Below, one piece after another: positions 1 through 11,272 of a stretch of DNA of 64,000 nucleotides. Numbering within the stretch: the stretch's first letter is position 1; each line of letters begins with the position of its first letter. Below the pieces are notes generated by a model, which saw only the letters and a program-made list of their open reading frames with translations, searched no databases and was not told the DNA's origin. A program made the position numbers and the translations under genes. Origin of the DNA: Pedinophyceae sp. YPF-701 (Eukaryota; Chlorophyta; Pedinophyceae); assembly GCA_916048055.1 (NCBI GenBank), contig CAJZHL010000031.1:744001-808000 (forward strand). The letters are read 5' to 3'.

Positions 1-1893
1 GGCACCAGCGACGTATCTCCAGTGCGACGCTCGCTACGCTTCAACCGCCCCGCAGAGATGCCCACGCGACGTTCTGCGGCAACGCGATCGCCAAGCCCCT
101 CCGTGCGGGCTTCATCGCGCTAGACGCTTCGCGGACATGGATCGCGTACTGGAACATTCACTCCCTCGCCCTCCTGGGGCGGCCCCTGCCACCTCCGCCC
201 AAGTCCGCCGGGCCCGAACGCGTCGCACAGGGCCCCACAGCCACCCGCGAAGCGCTCATCTCCTTCCTGGCGTCTTGCCAGAGCCCGCGCGGCGGGTTCG
301 GAGGCGGGCCGGGGCAGCTGCCGCACCTCGCGACCACGTACGCTGCCATTGCAGCCTTGGTCGAGCTCGGCGGCGATGACGCCCTCGCCGTACCGGACCG
401 CGGAGCCCTGTGGGAGATGCTCCTTCGGCACTGCGTTCCGCCAGAGGAAGGCGGCGGCATGCGGGTCACGGAGGGCGGAGAGGTTGACATTCGAGGATCC
501 TATACTGCCGTTGCATCGGCATACATGGTTGGACTCGACGTCGCAGAGCTCGACCGACGCGCGGGTGCGTTTCGCATTGCGTGCGCCGCTCGGCCTCACG
601 CCCGCCGACCCTGTCGCGGGCGGCGGCCTCATTTGGGCACCAACTGACAACCATGGCAGCAAGTCTGCATGTTGCAGGGATCGTCGACTACGTCCGGCGC
701 TGCCAGACGCACGAGGGCGGCCTGGGCGGCGAGCCTGGCAACGAGGCCCACGGTGGGTACACGTACTGCGGCGTTGCGTGCCTGAAGCTCCTCGGGAGGC
801 TCGATGCAATCGACACGAGCGCGGCGGCCAGGTGGGCGTCCGTCCAGTGCCAGGGCAGCACGGAGGGCGGCTTCCGGGGCCGCACGGACAAGCTGGTCGA
901 CAGCTGCTACGCGTTCTGGCAGGCGGCTGCTCTGCCGATCCTGCGCGACGCGGGCGTGGGGGGATGCGCGGCGGTGAACGCGGCAGCGTCCGGGACTGGC
1001 GGGGCGGCGGAGGCGTGGCGCGCGGTGGCGGATGAGGTGCAGAGTGCGGACCTGGCCCCGCGGAGTCTGAAGGAGCAGGCCGTCGGGCTGTCGGAGGCTG
1101 CAGCGGCTCAGGTGATTTCACAGTCTTGTTTCCTCGATGTCCGCGCCGTCCTTGAGAACAGGCGCCCTCGGCTCTGCGCGCGTGCATCGGCGCCCTCGGC
1201 GTGCGCTCCTGGGGCATTGATTGGCCCCCGCACCGCCCCACGCGTGCAGGAGGTAGAAACCGTGCAGTCGAACACCGCTGAAGTGCGCACCACCGACGAT
1301 GAGGCCATCGCGGCGTTCCTGCGCGCCGGACAAGCCCAGAAGGCAGCCGAGCTTGCCCTCGACGACGTCGCCACCGCCAGCAGCGCCGCGCCGGCCGTCT
1401 TCAGGCACGCACCCCCGCACCAGCGCCCCTTGCTCCGCCACGCAACGTCGGGGCGAACGAACCGCACGGCGCACCCTGCCCATCTCACGCCTACTCCACA
1501 CAACGCTCCGACCTGTCCGCGCGATGCAGAGAGATCCTCGGCACACAGCCTGCCAGCGGCGCACCGCAGGACGCGCCCGCGACGCCGGAACGCGCGTTGT
1601 TCGACGCGCTGTGTCTGCAGGGGTGGGTGCTCGCGTGCGGGCAGCCCGACAGCGGCGGGGGCCTGCGGGACAAGCCCGGGAAGTCCGTCGATCACTATCA
1701 CACGTGTTACGCGCTCAGCGGGCTCTCTGTCGCGCAGCACTGCGCCAGGGCGGGGCTGCAGGGCGAGGCGGCGGACGCGGTGCTTCTGGGCGGGCCTGGG
1801 AACCTGCTGCGCGCCACGGATCCCGCGACGAACGTCGTGACCGACAACTTGAGAGCTGCGTTGAGGTACTATGGCGAACGAGGGGGCGTGTGA
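1..1893 (+). CDS. FNTB: Protein farnesyltransferase subunit beta, 5' partial
   Basis: Catalytic beta subunit of protein farnesyltransferase, which works with an alpha subunit in the cytosol to attach farnesyl to CaaX proteins. Exons: <3-564, 678-1111, 1250-1404, 1530-1893; all phases agree. Exon 1 is open to the window edge, so the N-terminus lies outside. Visible family landmarks are LDASRTW near the start, SPRGGFGGGPGQLPHLA, GGEVDIRGSY, EGGLGGEPGNEAHGGYTYCG and GGFRGRTDKLVDSCYAFWQ. The zinc ligands D and C are in VDSCY, and the zinc ligand H is in DHYHTCYALSG. LRDKPGKS is the conserved C-terminal motif. Intron 3 (1405-1529) starts with GC (CAG|GCACGC), and using it restores the phase exactly. 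The region between VDSCY and the last exon is longer than in animal FNTB and carries an Ala-rich insert (exon 3). The identity is very secure; exon 3 is the least certain part. Confidence 0.93.
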
Positions 1894-2532
1894 GCGATGG
1901 TGCGGTGCGAGCGCGCCGGGGACCTGAGGGCGCTGCTATGGTGCTGTACGCGAGAGGGCAGAGCAGCGGAGACGGTCTTGAGACCGTGGCCGACCGCCGA
2001 CCGTGAACAGGCAGGTTCCGACTGTCTTCTCAGGTTGCCTGGAGGCCGCCACTCCAAGGTGTGTTCGACGTGACGTGGACCGCAGACGGCGTCAGACGAT
2101 ATGGTGTTTCCTTGTGCGCGCTTGTCTGCGCGGCGAGCAGCGTCCGGGGGGGGAGCGCGAGTCGGTCTGTGCGCTCATGTGGCAATGGGGGTCACCCGGG
2201 GTGCCGTTCGCCCTCGACAGGTCATGGCGCTCGCGCCAGGCAGCGCTGAGCAATAGCGAGACATCTCTTGGCCGCGTCACTGCCTTTCGTTGCTCGGAGC
2301 GGGAGGCTGGCGCTGGAGAGTTGCCGGTTCACGTGTTTGGAGGTTTGGAGCCGACAGGGGCGCGGTGAGTGTGCCGCCGCCGGGACGCGGACGCCGTTGT
2401 CTAGGACGCGGCCGGGATCTGCACTGACGCGTCCGATGTCGCGGCACACGCCTCCTGTGGCCTCGTTCCGCTCAGGGCTTGTCTCCTCACCCTCGCAGCG
2501 CATGCCGCATCCCGTGCGCGTAGGTCGACGTA
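1894..2532. other. Intergenic region, FNTB to kinase
   Basis: I see no gene here. It must hold the 3' UTR of the farnesyltransferase gene and the promoter and 5' UTR of the kinase gene. Short open frames are present on both strands, but none shows a domain or a splice pattern. Confidence 0.5.
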
Positions 2533-4852
2533 ATGCAGGCGACACTGGCCAGTGCCGTCGCAGAAGACCAGAAATGTGCCGGGGAAGACTCCATGCGGCT
2601 TGCGCGGGAGCTTGAGACGGCAGGGGGCTCCATGCAGCCCACTGAGGCGTCAGGGGCGGACCTCGAGCCCGTTCCCTCGGCCGCGAAAGTCTCCTTCGAC
2701 GAGGCGTGCCCGCAGACGCCGCCGCGTGACTACGCGAGCGCGAAGCCCGCCCGTGTGCTCTCCCCAGGGAAGACGACGATTGCACGCGTGAAAACGATAC
2801 GCCCGGACTCCGAGATGCGTTGGGACGACCTCGAACTCATCAGCGTGCTGGTGAGCTCCCCTTCGGCACGCCTCCCGCGCGCACACCTGCGCAAACCGGG
2901 CCCGACAGAGCGCAACCCCCGTTGCCCTGGCAACTTCCCGCGCACGATTGCCGCGTTTCTCCGCGCAGGGCAAGGGCGGGTTCGGCGAGGTCCTGCACAT
3001 GCGTCACAGGGACCCGATGTCCGGCCGGGAGCGCGATGTGGCGGTCAAGCTGCTGCTACCTGGACACGAAGCAAAAGAGGACGATGTGTTGTCGTACGTG
3101 CGCGAGGCAGAGATGCTGCGGCTGCTCGAGCACCCGCACATCGTGCAGTTCGAGGGCATCGGGCTCACGACGGGCGATCCGGACAAAACCGTCGCGCACA
3201 GAGACGCGCGGAGCTCGCTAGGTGAAGCGCCCTGCGCCATCGCCGCTCGGGCCGCACAAGCGATGAGACGAGGGAGCGAGCGGCGACGCGTCTCCGTTTT
3301 GTCGGCACCTGCATTCTGCGGCCCCGGACGGCCTATGCATTCCACCCATGTTGACTGCCCCTCAATTTCTCAGACTACAAGTGCGCGCACGTCTATCTCT
3401 CTTCGCAGCCTCGGAGGGCGCCGCGCCGGAGCTGGGCGCCCCGGAGCGAGTCACGGAGGGCACCGGCGCGGCCGAAGCGGGCGCCGCGCTCGAGGTGCTG
3501 CGCCTAGCGCGCCACAACCAGCTGGCAGAGGGCGCGGAGCGGCTGTTCGTCGTCCAGGAGCTGTGCCTCGGCGGGTCGCTGCGCGACCTCATCCGCAAGC
3601 ACCGCGTCGCCCACGGGAGCCGCAGCATGCCGTACCGGTGGGACGCGGCGTTCCGGTGGCTGTGCGGGACCGCCAAGGCCCTGCAGCACCTCCACCGGAA
3701 CGACATCATCCACCGCGACGTCAAGGTGGGCCCCTCTTGACCTGTCGGACGCGCGGGCGACGCCGCGGCGATGTCTGTCCGTGGTGGGTGCAGTGCTGCG
3801 TTGCGTAGTTGCAGCATGTGTATGTGGCGTCCGACGGGTGTCGGTCGCACGGCGTGCGCGCGTGCAGTTGGAGAACATTCTGATCAAGGTGCCGGACGTG
3901 GAGTCGAGGGAGTGCCGGGCGCTGCTGGCAGACATGGGGTTGGCCCGACTCATGGCCGACAAAAAGGAGCAGCTCATGCGCACGGTGACCAAGTGGATCA
4001 GCTCCGGCACGCGCCCGCGCTCCAGCGGCCTCCGCCGAGCCTCGGGGCGCAAGAGCGTCGACAGCAGCCGCGGAGAGGGGTCTGGGCTGGACACCTCCCT
4101 TTCAGTCCCCCGCCAGCTGTCCATCGCGCAGTACCGGCGCATGATGTCGCGCGGGCGGCCGTCGCAGCTCAACACGCAGGCGGACGTGCAGCACCACGAG
4201 GCGCTCGCGCTGACGGGCTGCACGGGGTCTCTGATGTACATGGCCCCGGAGGTGTTGCTGCAGAAGCCGTACAACGAGAGCGCGGACGTTTTCTCGTTCG
4301 GGCTGTGCATGTACGAGGTGCTCATGATGCGGCTGCAGATCACGGACGTCCTCGCGGCCAGGGGCTTCGCGGGCGATACCGGCTTTTCAAAGGTGCAGCA
4401 GCACGCGCTGCAGGTGGCGCGCGGGTACCGCCCGAAGGTGCCGCGGCAGTGGCCGGCCGAGGTGAAGGCGCTGCTGAGCGAGTGCTGGAGCCAGCAGAAG
4501 GAGAAGCGGCCCACGATGGCCCAAGTCGTGTCGGTGAGCTTCACTCGGCCGCGTTGCTCCTCCCGCGCTCAGCCTTAAGCGGTCTGGGAATGCGGCGACG
4601 ATGTGGGTGCGGCTAGGGGTGCTCACGCTGCGTATGTCCCCGGCCGCGCCGCTGCAGAGGCTGGAAGGGATGATGAGCTCAGGCGTAGTCAGCGACTACG
4701 TGCACACCTACCAGGTCATGCGGCCCGTTGGCGCCGCGACGAAGGGCCTCGAGGAAGGTCCGCTGCCTTCCATTCACTCGAGCAAGTACCACGGGCTGGA
4801 GATGCCCGGGCAGGACAAAGGGGACAAGCAAGGTTGTGGGTGCTTTGGATGA
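2533..4852 (+). CDS. TKL-like protein kinase with large inserts
   Basis: Serine/threonine or dual-specificity kinase of the tyrosine-kinase-like type, 582 residues. Exons: 2533-2850, 2969-3221, 3409-3725, 3868-4533, 4658-4852; phases agree. Residues 1-106 are a non-kinase leader. Visible motifs are the Gly loop GKGGFGEV (107-114), VAVK lysine (K133), HRDVK (D294) with the catalytic-loop N299, ADMG (318-320) in place of DFG, and MAPE (422-424), followed by DVFSFGLCMYEVL and the WP..V..LL..CW.....KRPTM ending typical of TKL kinases. Two insertions stand out: about 60 residues between the HPHIVQFEGIG strand and the LFVVQELCLGG strand, and a DMG-to-APE segment of about 107 residues rich in Ser/Arg. 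The C-terminus ends CGCFG, a possible palmitoylation site. All catalytic residues are present, so activity is likely. The substrate is unknown. The start is the first in-frame ATG of the open first exon. Confidence 0.88.
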
Positions 4853-5516
4853 CGCCATCGTGCCGCTCTCGGCGACCCCGCGCGGTAGCTGACCACGTCC
4901 ATCGCACCGCTGAGCGACGTCAGGCACTTGACGGTGCACTTCAATCCCCATGCAGTTGTGCAACGAAGACGAACCACATCCGCTAGTTGCTCGCTGGCCC
5001 GTAATTCTTTCGCATCATCGGCGTGCCGCAACGTTTGGTGCCTCGCGAAGGCCCTCTCTATCCCTGACGCTCGTGCCGGGTCAGTCTGCGCTCTCCGCTC
5101 TCCGCCAGGCCAGAAACGCAGTGATTGTGAAACATGATCCGACGCAATGCGCGGCCCGCACTCCACTGAACATGTCTGCGCGCGGCGTTCGAACGGCCAG
5201 GCTGTGACAGCCGGCGGAGGCTGGCGAGTGGAGTGCGGGCGGCACAGACTCCCCCTGAGGACCGTATGAATCATACTTTGAGGAGTCTTTCGGGGCGGAT
5301 TGAGCGGAATCGTGTAGACCGCTGCAGCGGGGACTGGACCAGAGCGCCGTGGTGCCCACGCCGGTCGTCGCCACCTCTCGAGTCCAAGTGAATCGGGCAT
5401 CAAGGGGGAGCGAGAGCCAAACACAGCATTGTTTTATTGCTGCCCTGTTGCGTCGTACTCACGGAATACGAGCGTTTCATTGCCGGCGCGCTGTACTCTT
5501 CAGCTTGTCATCTCAG
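4853..5516. other. Intergenic region
   Basis: No gene is supported. The base composition is less GC-rich than in the flanking exons, which fits UTR and promoter DNA between the kinase and the small protein gene downstream. Confidence 0.5.
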
Positions 5517-6490
5517 ATGCCGGGTGTTCCATCCTTGCCTCAGAATCCCGGTGAGGCAGTCGCGAGGGCTTTTTCAGATGCACAGAGCAAAGTCTACGGG
5601 CTCCTGAGTGGCGCCAAACGAGCAGTCAGCGAAGTTCTGCCGCAAGGCACCGGTCATGTACGATCTTCTTCTTGCTTCATAGCCCGCAATGTCGCTCCAC
5701 GCCTCGAGTCTGCTCGGCGAGCTGTGCATGCTTCAGTCTCACGTCCGCGTACGCGCGCAAATTCGCACCTGTTCACGGCTTCGTCATTGCCGCCTACATA
5801 CTTTGAGTCTGCAGAACGTTCGTCGGGGCCCGGCGGAGCTGACGGGCGTCTGGATCAAGGACAGACGAGCTTCAGAGTCTATGGACCGCGCAACCAAGGC
5901 CGCACAACTCAATTACGTGCTGCGCAAGGCCGTCCTGCTGCTCAAGGTACGAGCTCGACCACAGCCCGGAACGTTCGCTACGGCTCCGCGCCCGCCAGCT
6001 CCCATCCGCAGCCAGACGCACGTCAGTATTGCTCCATGTGCCAATCGTTCATAGGCCAACAACGCATGGCAGTTCGACTGCGAAAAGCCCAGTTCCCACC
6101 TGCCAGTTCGTGCCTCCTTGGCCGAGGAACGAGTTCGCGCGAATCGCCGTTGGGCCGCAGGGGCTGGAGATCCGCCAGACGGCGCGCGACATGCACGTCG
6201 ACCACCTGTCCGTCGTGCCGTGGTACAAGGTGCGCGAGGCGTACCCCTGGGACGGCACGCCGCGCCTGCACCGCCGCCGCGACCTCCGGCGAGGCAAAGC
6301 GCGCTCGAACGTGAAAGTCAAGGGGCACGGTGTGGTGGAGGTGCGGCACGAGTGGGACGACCCGCTCGGCGGCGTGATGGTCGAGGAGTACCGCCTCGAC
6401 GGGCAGGACACCATGCGGATAGCGTCGTCGCTAGTCATGGGCAGCAGCAAGCCGGTAGTCACGAATCTAGTATATCGGAGGAAACGATGA
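5517..6490 (+). CDS. Small conserved-looking protein, possibly lipocalin/FABP-like
   Basis: A 200-residue protein of unknown role. Exons: 5517-5657, 5815-5946, 6161-6490, all phase 0. The first 47 residues form a short, Ala/Ser-containing leader. After it comes one helix-like stretch (ATKAAQLNYVLRKAVLLLK) and then alternating charged and hydrophobic segments ending in NLVYRRKR. The phrases VVPWYKVREAYPWDG, RRRDLRRGKA and HEWDDPLGG resemble, from memory, a plant/algal family with a lipocalin or fatty-acid-binding fold, but I cannot confirm that. There are no transmembrane segments. The gene runs head-on into NOC2, with stop codons only 30 bp apart. The reading frame and splicing are well supported; the fold assignment is weak. 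Confidence 0.72.
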
Positions 6491-6520
6491 GACACGGCGA
6501 CGTCTGAGGTCACACGCGGC

Positions 6521-9500
6521 TCACCGCCGACCTTTCCGGCCGCGCCCGCGCCCGCGCCCGCCCCCGCGGCCCCCGCGCCGCCCCCCGAAGTCCACGCGCC
6601 GATTCTGACCCCGCCCGCCAGCCCCCTCCTCGTCGCTGTCGTCGCTCGCATCCATCCTGCGCTTCTTCGCCTCCTTGCGCACCTTGCCGCCCGCCTTGCC
6701 GCCGACTGGCGCCCGGGCGTCCTCGTCCGACTCCCCCCCTGACTCATCCTCGCTGTCAGACATGACAAAGTCCTCCAGCCGGTCTTCCTCGGCGCCGAAG
6801 TCCACCTCCGCACCCACACGCTCATCGTCCTCAGAATCCTCCTCCTCCTCCTCGTCCTCCTCCGCGCCATCGCTCCCGTCCGACTCCGAATCAGACTCCC
6901 CCCTCACTTCCGCCTCCAACTCCTCCTCATCCTCGCCCGACCCGTCCGCGTCCAGCGCGGCGTCGCCCTCGCCGGCCTTGAGCACCACCTCCGTCGTCCG
7001 GAGCGCCGCGGTGCGCTCCGCCGCCCGGGCCTGCATCTGCTTGTCCAGTTTGACCATCGCCAGCTTTCCAGTGGCCTTCATCTCTTCTTCGAACTTGTCG
7101 GCCTCCTCGACGTCCTTCGGGGAGAACGTCACGCTCTGCCGCTGCTGCCCGATGAACTCGATGTTGCGCTCCACCGCCGTGATGACCTCCTTCACGGGCT
7201 TGCGGACGCGGTCCTGCGCAACCAGGTGGGGGTCGCGCGGTGCGCGTCAAGGCCTCGGCGTGACGACGGAGCGGTGTCGCCCTGGTCGAGGCCACCACGA
7301 GCCGGACGTGTGATCTTTTGCGAGGCTTCGCGGAGGCTTGCAACGCCGCAGGTCGATCGCACGGCCATCGCGCAGAGACGGCAACAGCTGCTGGCACGCG
7401 AGGCGACGGGGCGCGGACGCACCAGCTTTGCGTCCTTGACGAAGCTCTTTAGGTCCCTGAGGATCGGGAAGGCCAGCTCGGGGAAGGCCACGGACCCAGC
7501 GTGGATGGCCAGGAAGTTCACCAGTCCTTCCAGGATGCCCTCGATCGAGGCGACCTGGAACGCGGCGGTGTCGACCGACTTCTTCGACACCTTGAGGACC
7601 ATGGCGAGGTCGGCTGAGCTCGCGTTCGAGCCCTTCGCGCCGGTCTTGAGCTTCTTCTTGAACCCAGAGTAGGTCAGCATGTCTTGCAGGAGGCGCCCGA
7701 CGGGCGCGTAGGTCTTCGTCGCCTCGAGGACGCGGTTCAGGATCCGTGCGCAGCGCAGGCGCAGCGGGAAGTACCGCGGCGTCGGGATCAGGCGGCCCAT
7801 ACCGAACAGAATCCTGCAAACCGACAAGCAACGAACCTTCATCGCACACAGCTCTGTCAAACACGGCTACGCGCCGGCCCACGCCCGCGGCCACGCAGGT
7901 GAGCGCCGCGAAGGTCGCCGGGGCGGGGGACGCACTCAGTCACTGGGTAGATGAGGTGCCGCATCTCGGTCTTGTCTGCGTGCGCAGCGACGACGCGCGC
8001 CCAGAGCTCGACGCAGTTCATGAACTGCCAGTTGTACACGTCGAGGTACGCGTCCTTCGTGCGCGCCGTCAGCGACGTCCGCAGCCGCTGCGCGAGCTGA
8101 CGGATGTAATTGTAGCCAAACGCGTAGGCGGTCTGGAGGTCCACGTTGAGGACCTCGACGATGCAGGTGCCCATGAAGCCCAGGTGCGGCGCGGACGACG
8201 GGTTCATGAACTTGGCCGCGCCCGCGTACGCGCGCACGAGCGCCTTGATCGCGTTGTCGAGCATCGGCTGCGGCAACGACATTGCCATCTCGCGGATGAG
8301 CATGAACGCCTCGAGGCGGGCGCTGCGCTCGCCCGAGGAGAAGACGGACGTGGCGGCGCGCAGGACGGCGCGCGTGAGGCCGGGGATCGGCGTGAGGAGC
8401 GCCACGGAGGGCCGCAGGCGGCGGAGAATCAGGATGGTGAGGGCGCGGTCGGTGGCGGCGCCGAGGAGGTGCATGGTGTTGCCGAAGTAGCTGCGCACGA
8501 GCGGCTCGATCTTCTTCCACTTGGCCCCGGCCTTGGTCACGGCCTGCGGCGTCAGCTTCTTGGCCGCCGGGTCAACATTGAGCATGCGGCAAAAGATGCC
8601 GTGGGCTTCGCGGAGGGTGAAGACGACGACGCGGTTGAACACTGACGCCGACGTCACGATCATGCGCGACCCCTCCAGGCCCTCGGGGTCCTCGTCGCCG
8701 TAGTGGCACGCCGCGCGGTACGCCTGAAGGAGGTGCTTCATGGCCGCGGGCGACCCGCGCGACGCGGCGTTGCGGCAGATCTTCTTCGCCTCCGAGGACG
8801 TCAGCGCCAACGCCGGAGGCCCGTCGCGGCGCTCGCCGGCCTCGTCGTCGTCGCCGCCGTCGCCCTGATCGCCCCCTGGCCCGTCATCGTCATCGTCGTC
8901 GTCGCTGTCGCTGCCGGACGCGCTGTCGTCCAGCATGCCGTCGTCGCCGAACTTGAGCAGGTCCTTGTCCACATCTTCGAGGTACTTGTAGAACTCGGGG
9001 TCGCGCGCCTTCAAAGCCTCGAGCTCCGCTCTGCCGCACACAAACACACAGGCGTACACGTTCGTCGCTGCGCTCGATTCCGGCCCCGAGTCCCCGCGCG
9101 AGGAGGAAGCGGGGAAAGGAGGAGATGCGCGCACAAACGGAGACGCAGGTCGGAGCCCGATCGGCAGCGCACGTGCCCGCGTGCGGTGGGCCCACAAGAG
9201 TGGGGCACGCCAGGGGGAGGGGGGGCGGACGGAGCGGCGGCGCACCTGTGCTGGTCGATCGCGCCGCCCTTGGCTTTCCTGCGGGCGGCGGGCGCGGGCC
9301 CCTCGTCCATGTCGTCACTGCTCTCAGACCCAGTGCCCTGCTCGTCGTCGGAGCCGTCCTCGCCGCTCTCGGAAGAGGACTCCTCGCTCGCGGACGGCTC
9401 GTCCTCGGACGAGATTTCGTCCAGGTTGCTTTCCTCTGCGGAACACGCGGCCGGGACGGGAGGAAGCACGTTGCAAAACAGCAACAACAACGACGCGGAA

Positions 9501-10241
9501 CAAAGCTCTAAGTGTTGCTCAGTGAGCGCGTCGCCGTGGTGCTGGGATACAGACAGAGCCCGTGATCGTGCTGCAAGGGGATGCGGGTGGCTCTGCTCGC
9601 CGAGAAGCGACGAGCGATGGCGTCGCAGAGGGAAGGGCCCGCGCGTCGTGCTCCCCTGTGCGCTCCAGGCACACGCCGCGATAGGAGCGTGTGTGAGCTA
9701 CACTGTCTTTCGCGCGCGTCGGATCATGCCGTGCGACGTTTCCATGACCGCAGAAGTCCCTTGTATGGTTGGCACGCAACTACATTGCCCGCACCGGCGT
9801 CGCGCCCGCTCTTCCGGACAGTATGAGCAACGCACGCATTTGGATACATCGCGAGCGGAGGCTGGGAGATTGAAACTAGACGTGCGCGGCTTTCTGTGGC
9901 GCCGGAGCCGTCGTCGGCTGCCTGGGCGGCTGCTCAGCACCGTCCCTCGGGGGCGCACCGTCGTGGTCTGACGACGACGCGTCGCTGGCCGGCCCGGGCT
10001 CCAGCGGATCGCTCGCGATGTCCTTCCAGCCGTTGTCGAGGAAATCGTCCACGCTCATGTCCTCGGGGCGCTTCTTGGCCTGTGCCTCCTCCTGCTCCAC
10101 CTCCCGGGCCTTGGCGACGAGCTTGGCGTTCTTCTCCGCCTGCCACCGCTTCCGCTTCTGGTTCTCATGCCGGCTCTTGATCGCATTCCTCAGGTGGCCC
10201 TTCTGGCTGAACTTCTTCACGCTCTTCTTGCCCTTGCCCAT
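6521..10241 (-). CDS. NOC2: Nucleolar complex protein 2 homologue (NOC2)
   Basis: Ribosome-assembly factor that pairs with NOC1 or NOC3 to move 60S precursors through the nucleolus and nucleoplasm. It has 889 residues in five exons (10241-9941, 9435-9246, 9030-7936, 7813-7423, 7213-6521), and all phases agree. The N-terminus is basic (MGKGKKSVKKFSQKGH) and is followed by the SVDDFLDNGW motif and acidic Ser/Glu/Asp tracts. The central NOC2 core is unmistakable: AELEALKARDPEFYKYLE, KWKKIEPLVRSYFGN, AYAFGYNYIRQLAQRLR, DVYNWQFMNCVELWARVV, HLIYPVTE joined to ILFGMGRLIPTPRYFPLRL. Exon 5 carries a helical VTFSPKDVEEADKFEEEM stretch, long acidic tracts, and a C-terminal RG/RGG tail that could bind RNA. 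The exon 3/4 junction must use the second GT (7935), because only that keeps phase and gives the conserved join. Confidence 0.93.
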
Positions 10242-11272
10242 CCTGCCTGGCCTCTCGGGCGCCCCTCAGGGCTCCCACTCCGCTTCGTGCACGAAGACCT
10301 GCCTGCCGATAGATCCTGGAACCGACCAGCTGCCTGCGTGCCAGGACCAGCCGTCCAATCCCGCAAAACAGGCCGTCAAGCCCGATTTCACTCGAGAGCA
10401 CCTCGGGCACTGCGGGGGGAGGGGGCAGCCAGGAGCCTGCGCGACGAGGGTCTCTGCGCCCGCTAGTGTCCGGCGAGCGCGAGAACGCGTCCCGATGTGC
10501 CCGCGCCGTGCGCCCTTGGTGCAGACCTCCACTTGCAGCCACACCCCCCCCCGGGATCGCTGGGCAGCCACGCCCGGCGTTCGCGCCAAGGCACCCCAGC
10601 GCCCGCGAGAGCCCTCTGCGGGCCTCGGTCTCCACGGCGCTGGCACGCGCCGCGGGCCACGTTACTTGCGGGCGACGTCACGGTGCAATGAGACGTCAAG
10701 GAGGGTTGTTCGGTTCACAATCGAGGGCGCGGAGGCCGACCGGGTCTAGCATCGCGGATTCCCGCGGGGCATCCAGTCAAGCGCCCCCGCGATTTGTGTG
10801 CGGACTAACGAGCAGGGGGGCTGTTCAGGGCAGCACGCCGCAGACATGGTGCTAGCCGGGGCGCAGGAGTCGCGGGGACACAGGTGGCGAGCGGGTCTAT
10901 CCGCCAGCACTTGCTCGATGAGTCGCGCGAAAGCGAAAACAAGAGGAGGGACCTGCCAGGCGATTTGCAGCCACTGCTGCCAGGTGGCCTCGCGGGACGC
11001 AAGGCACTGGCGTCGTGGCCGCTCTGGGCAGTGCAGGTGGCAAGCTTCCGTGCGAAGCGAGGGAGGAGGGGCGGGAGAGGGGGGCTGGGAAGGGGAACGG
11101 GGGCACCGAGGCCATGTCGGAGCAGCCCCGATAGCGACGTGGGGGTGGGGTTGTTGGTGCATGACCCCCCCCCCCTCCGCCTGGATTGAGAGAACGCCGG
11201 GGCTGACGTTGAACTATCCGTCCCGGAAGAATCATTGGTGGCGCCAGTCGCGTGCCTGGGCAGGCGTGCGAC
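10242..11272. other. Intergenic region, PDE-A 3' side to NOC2 5' side
   Basis: No gene is supported. It should contain the NOC2 promoter and the PDE-A 3' UTR, both on the minus strand. It has G- and C-runs, including a run of nine C at about 11165. Open frames here are composition artefacts without domains. Confidence 0.45.

Noticed and set aside
120-1241. Long minus-strand open frame across the farnesyltransferase gene
   Set aside because: Antisense shadow of GC-rich coding sequence; Arg/Pro-rich translation without any domain.
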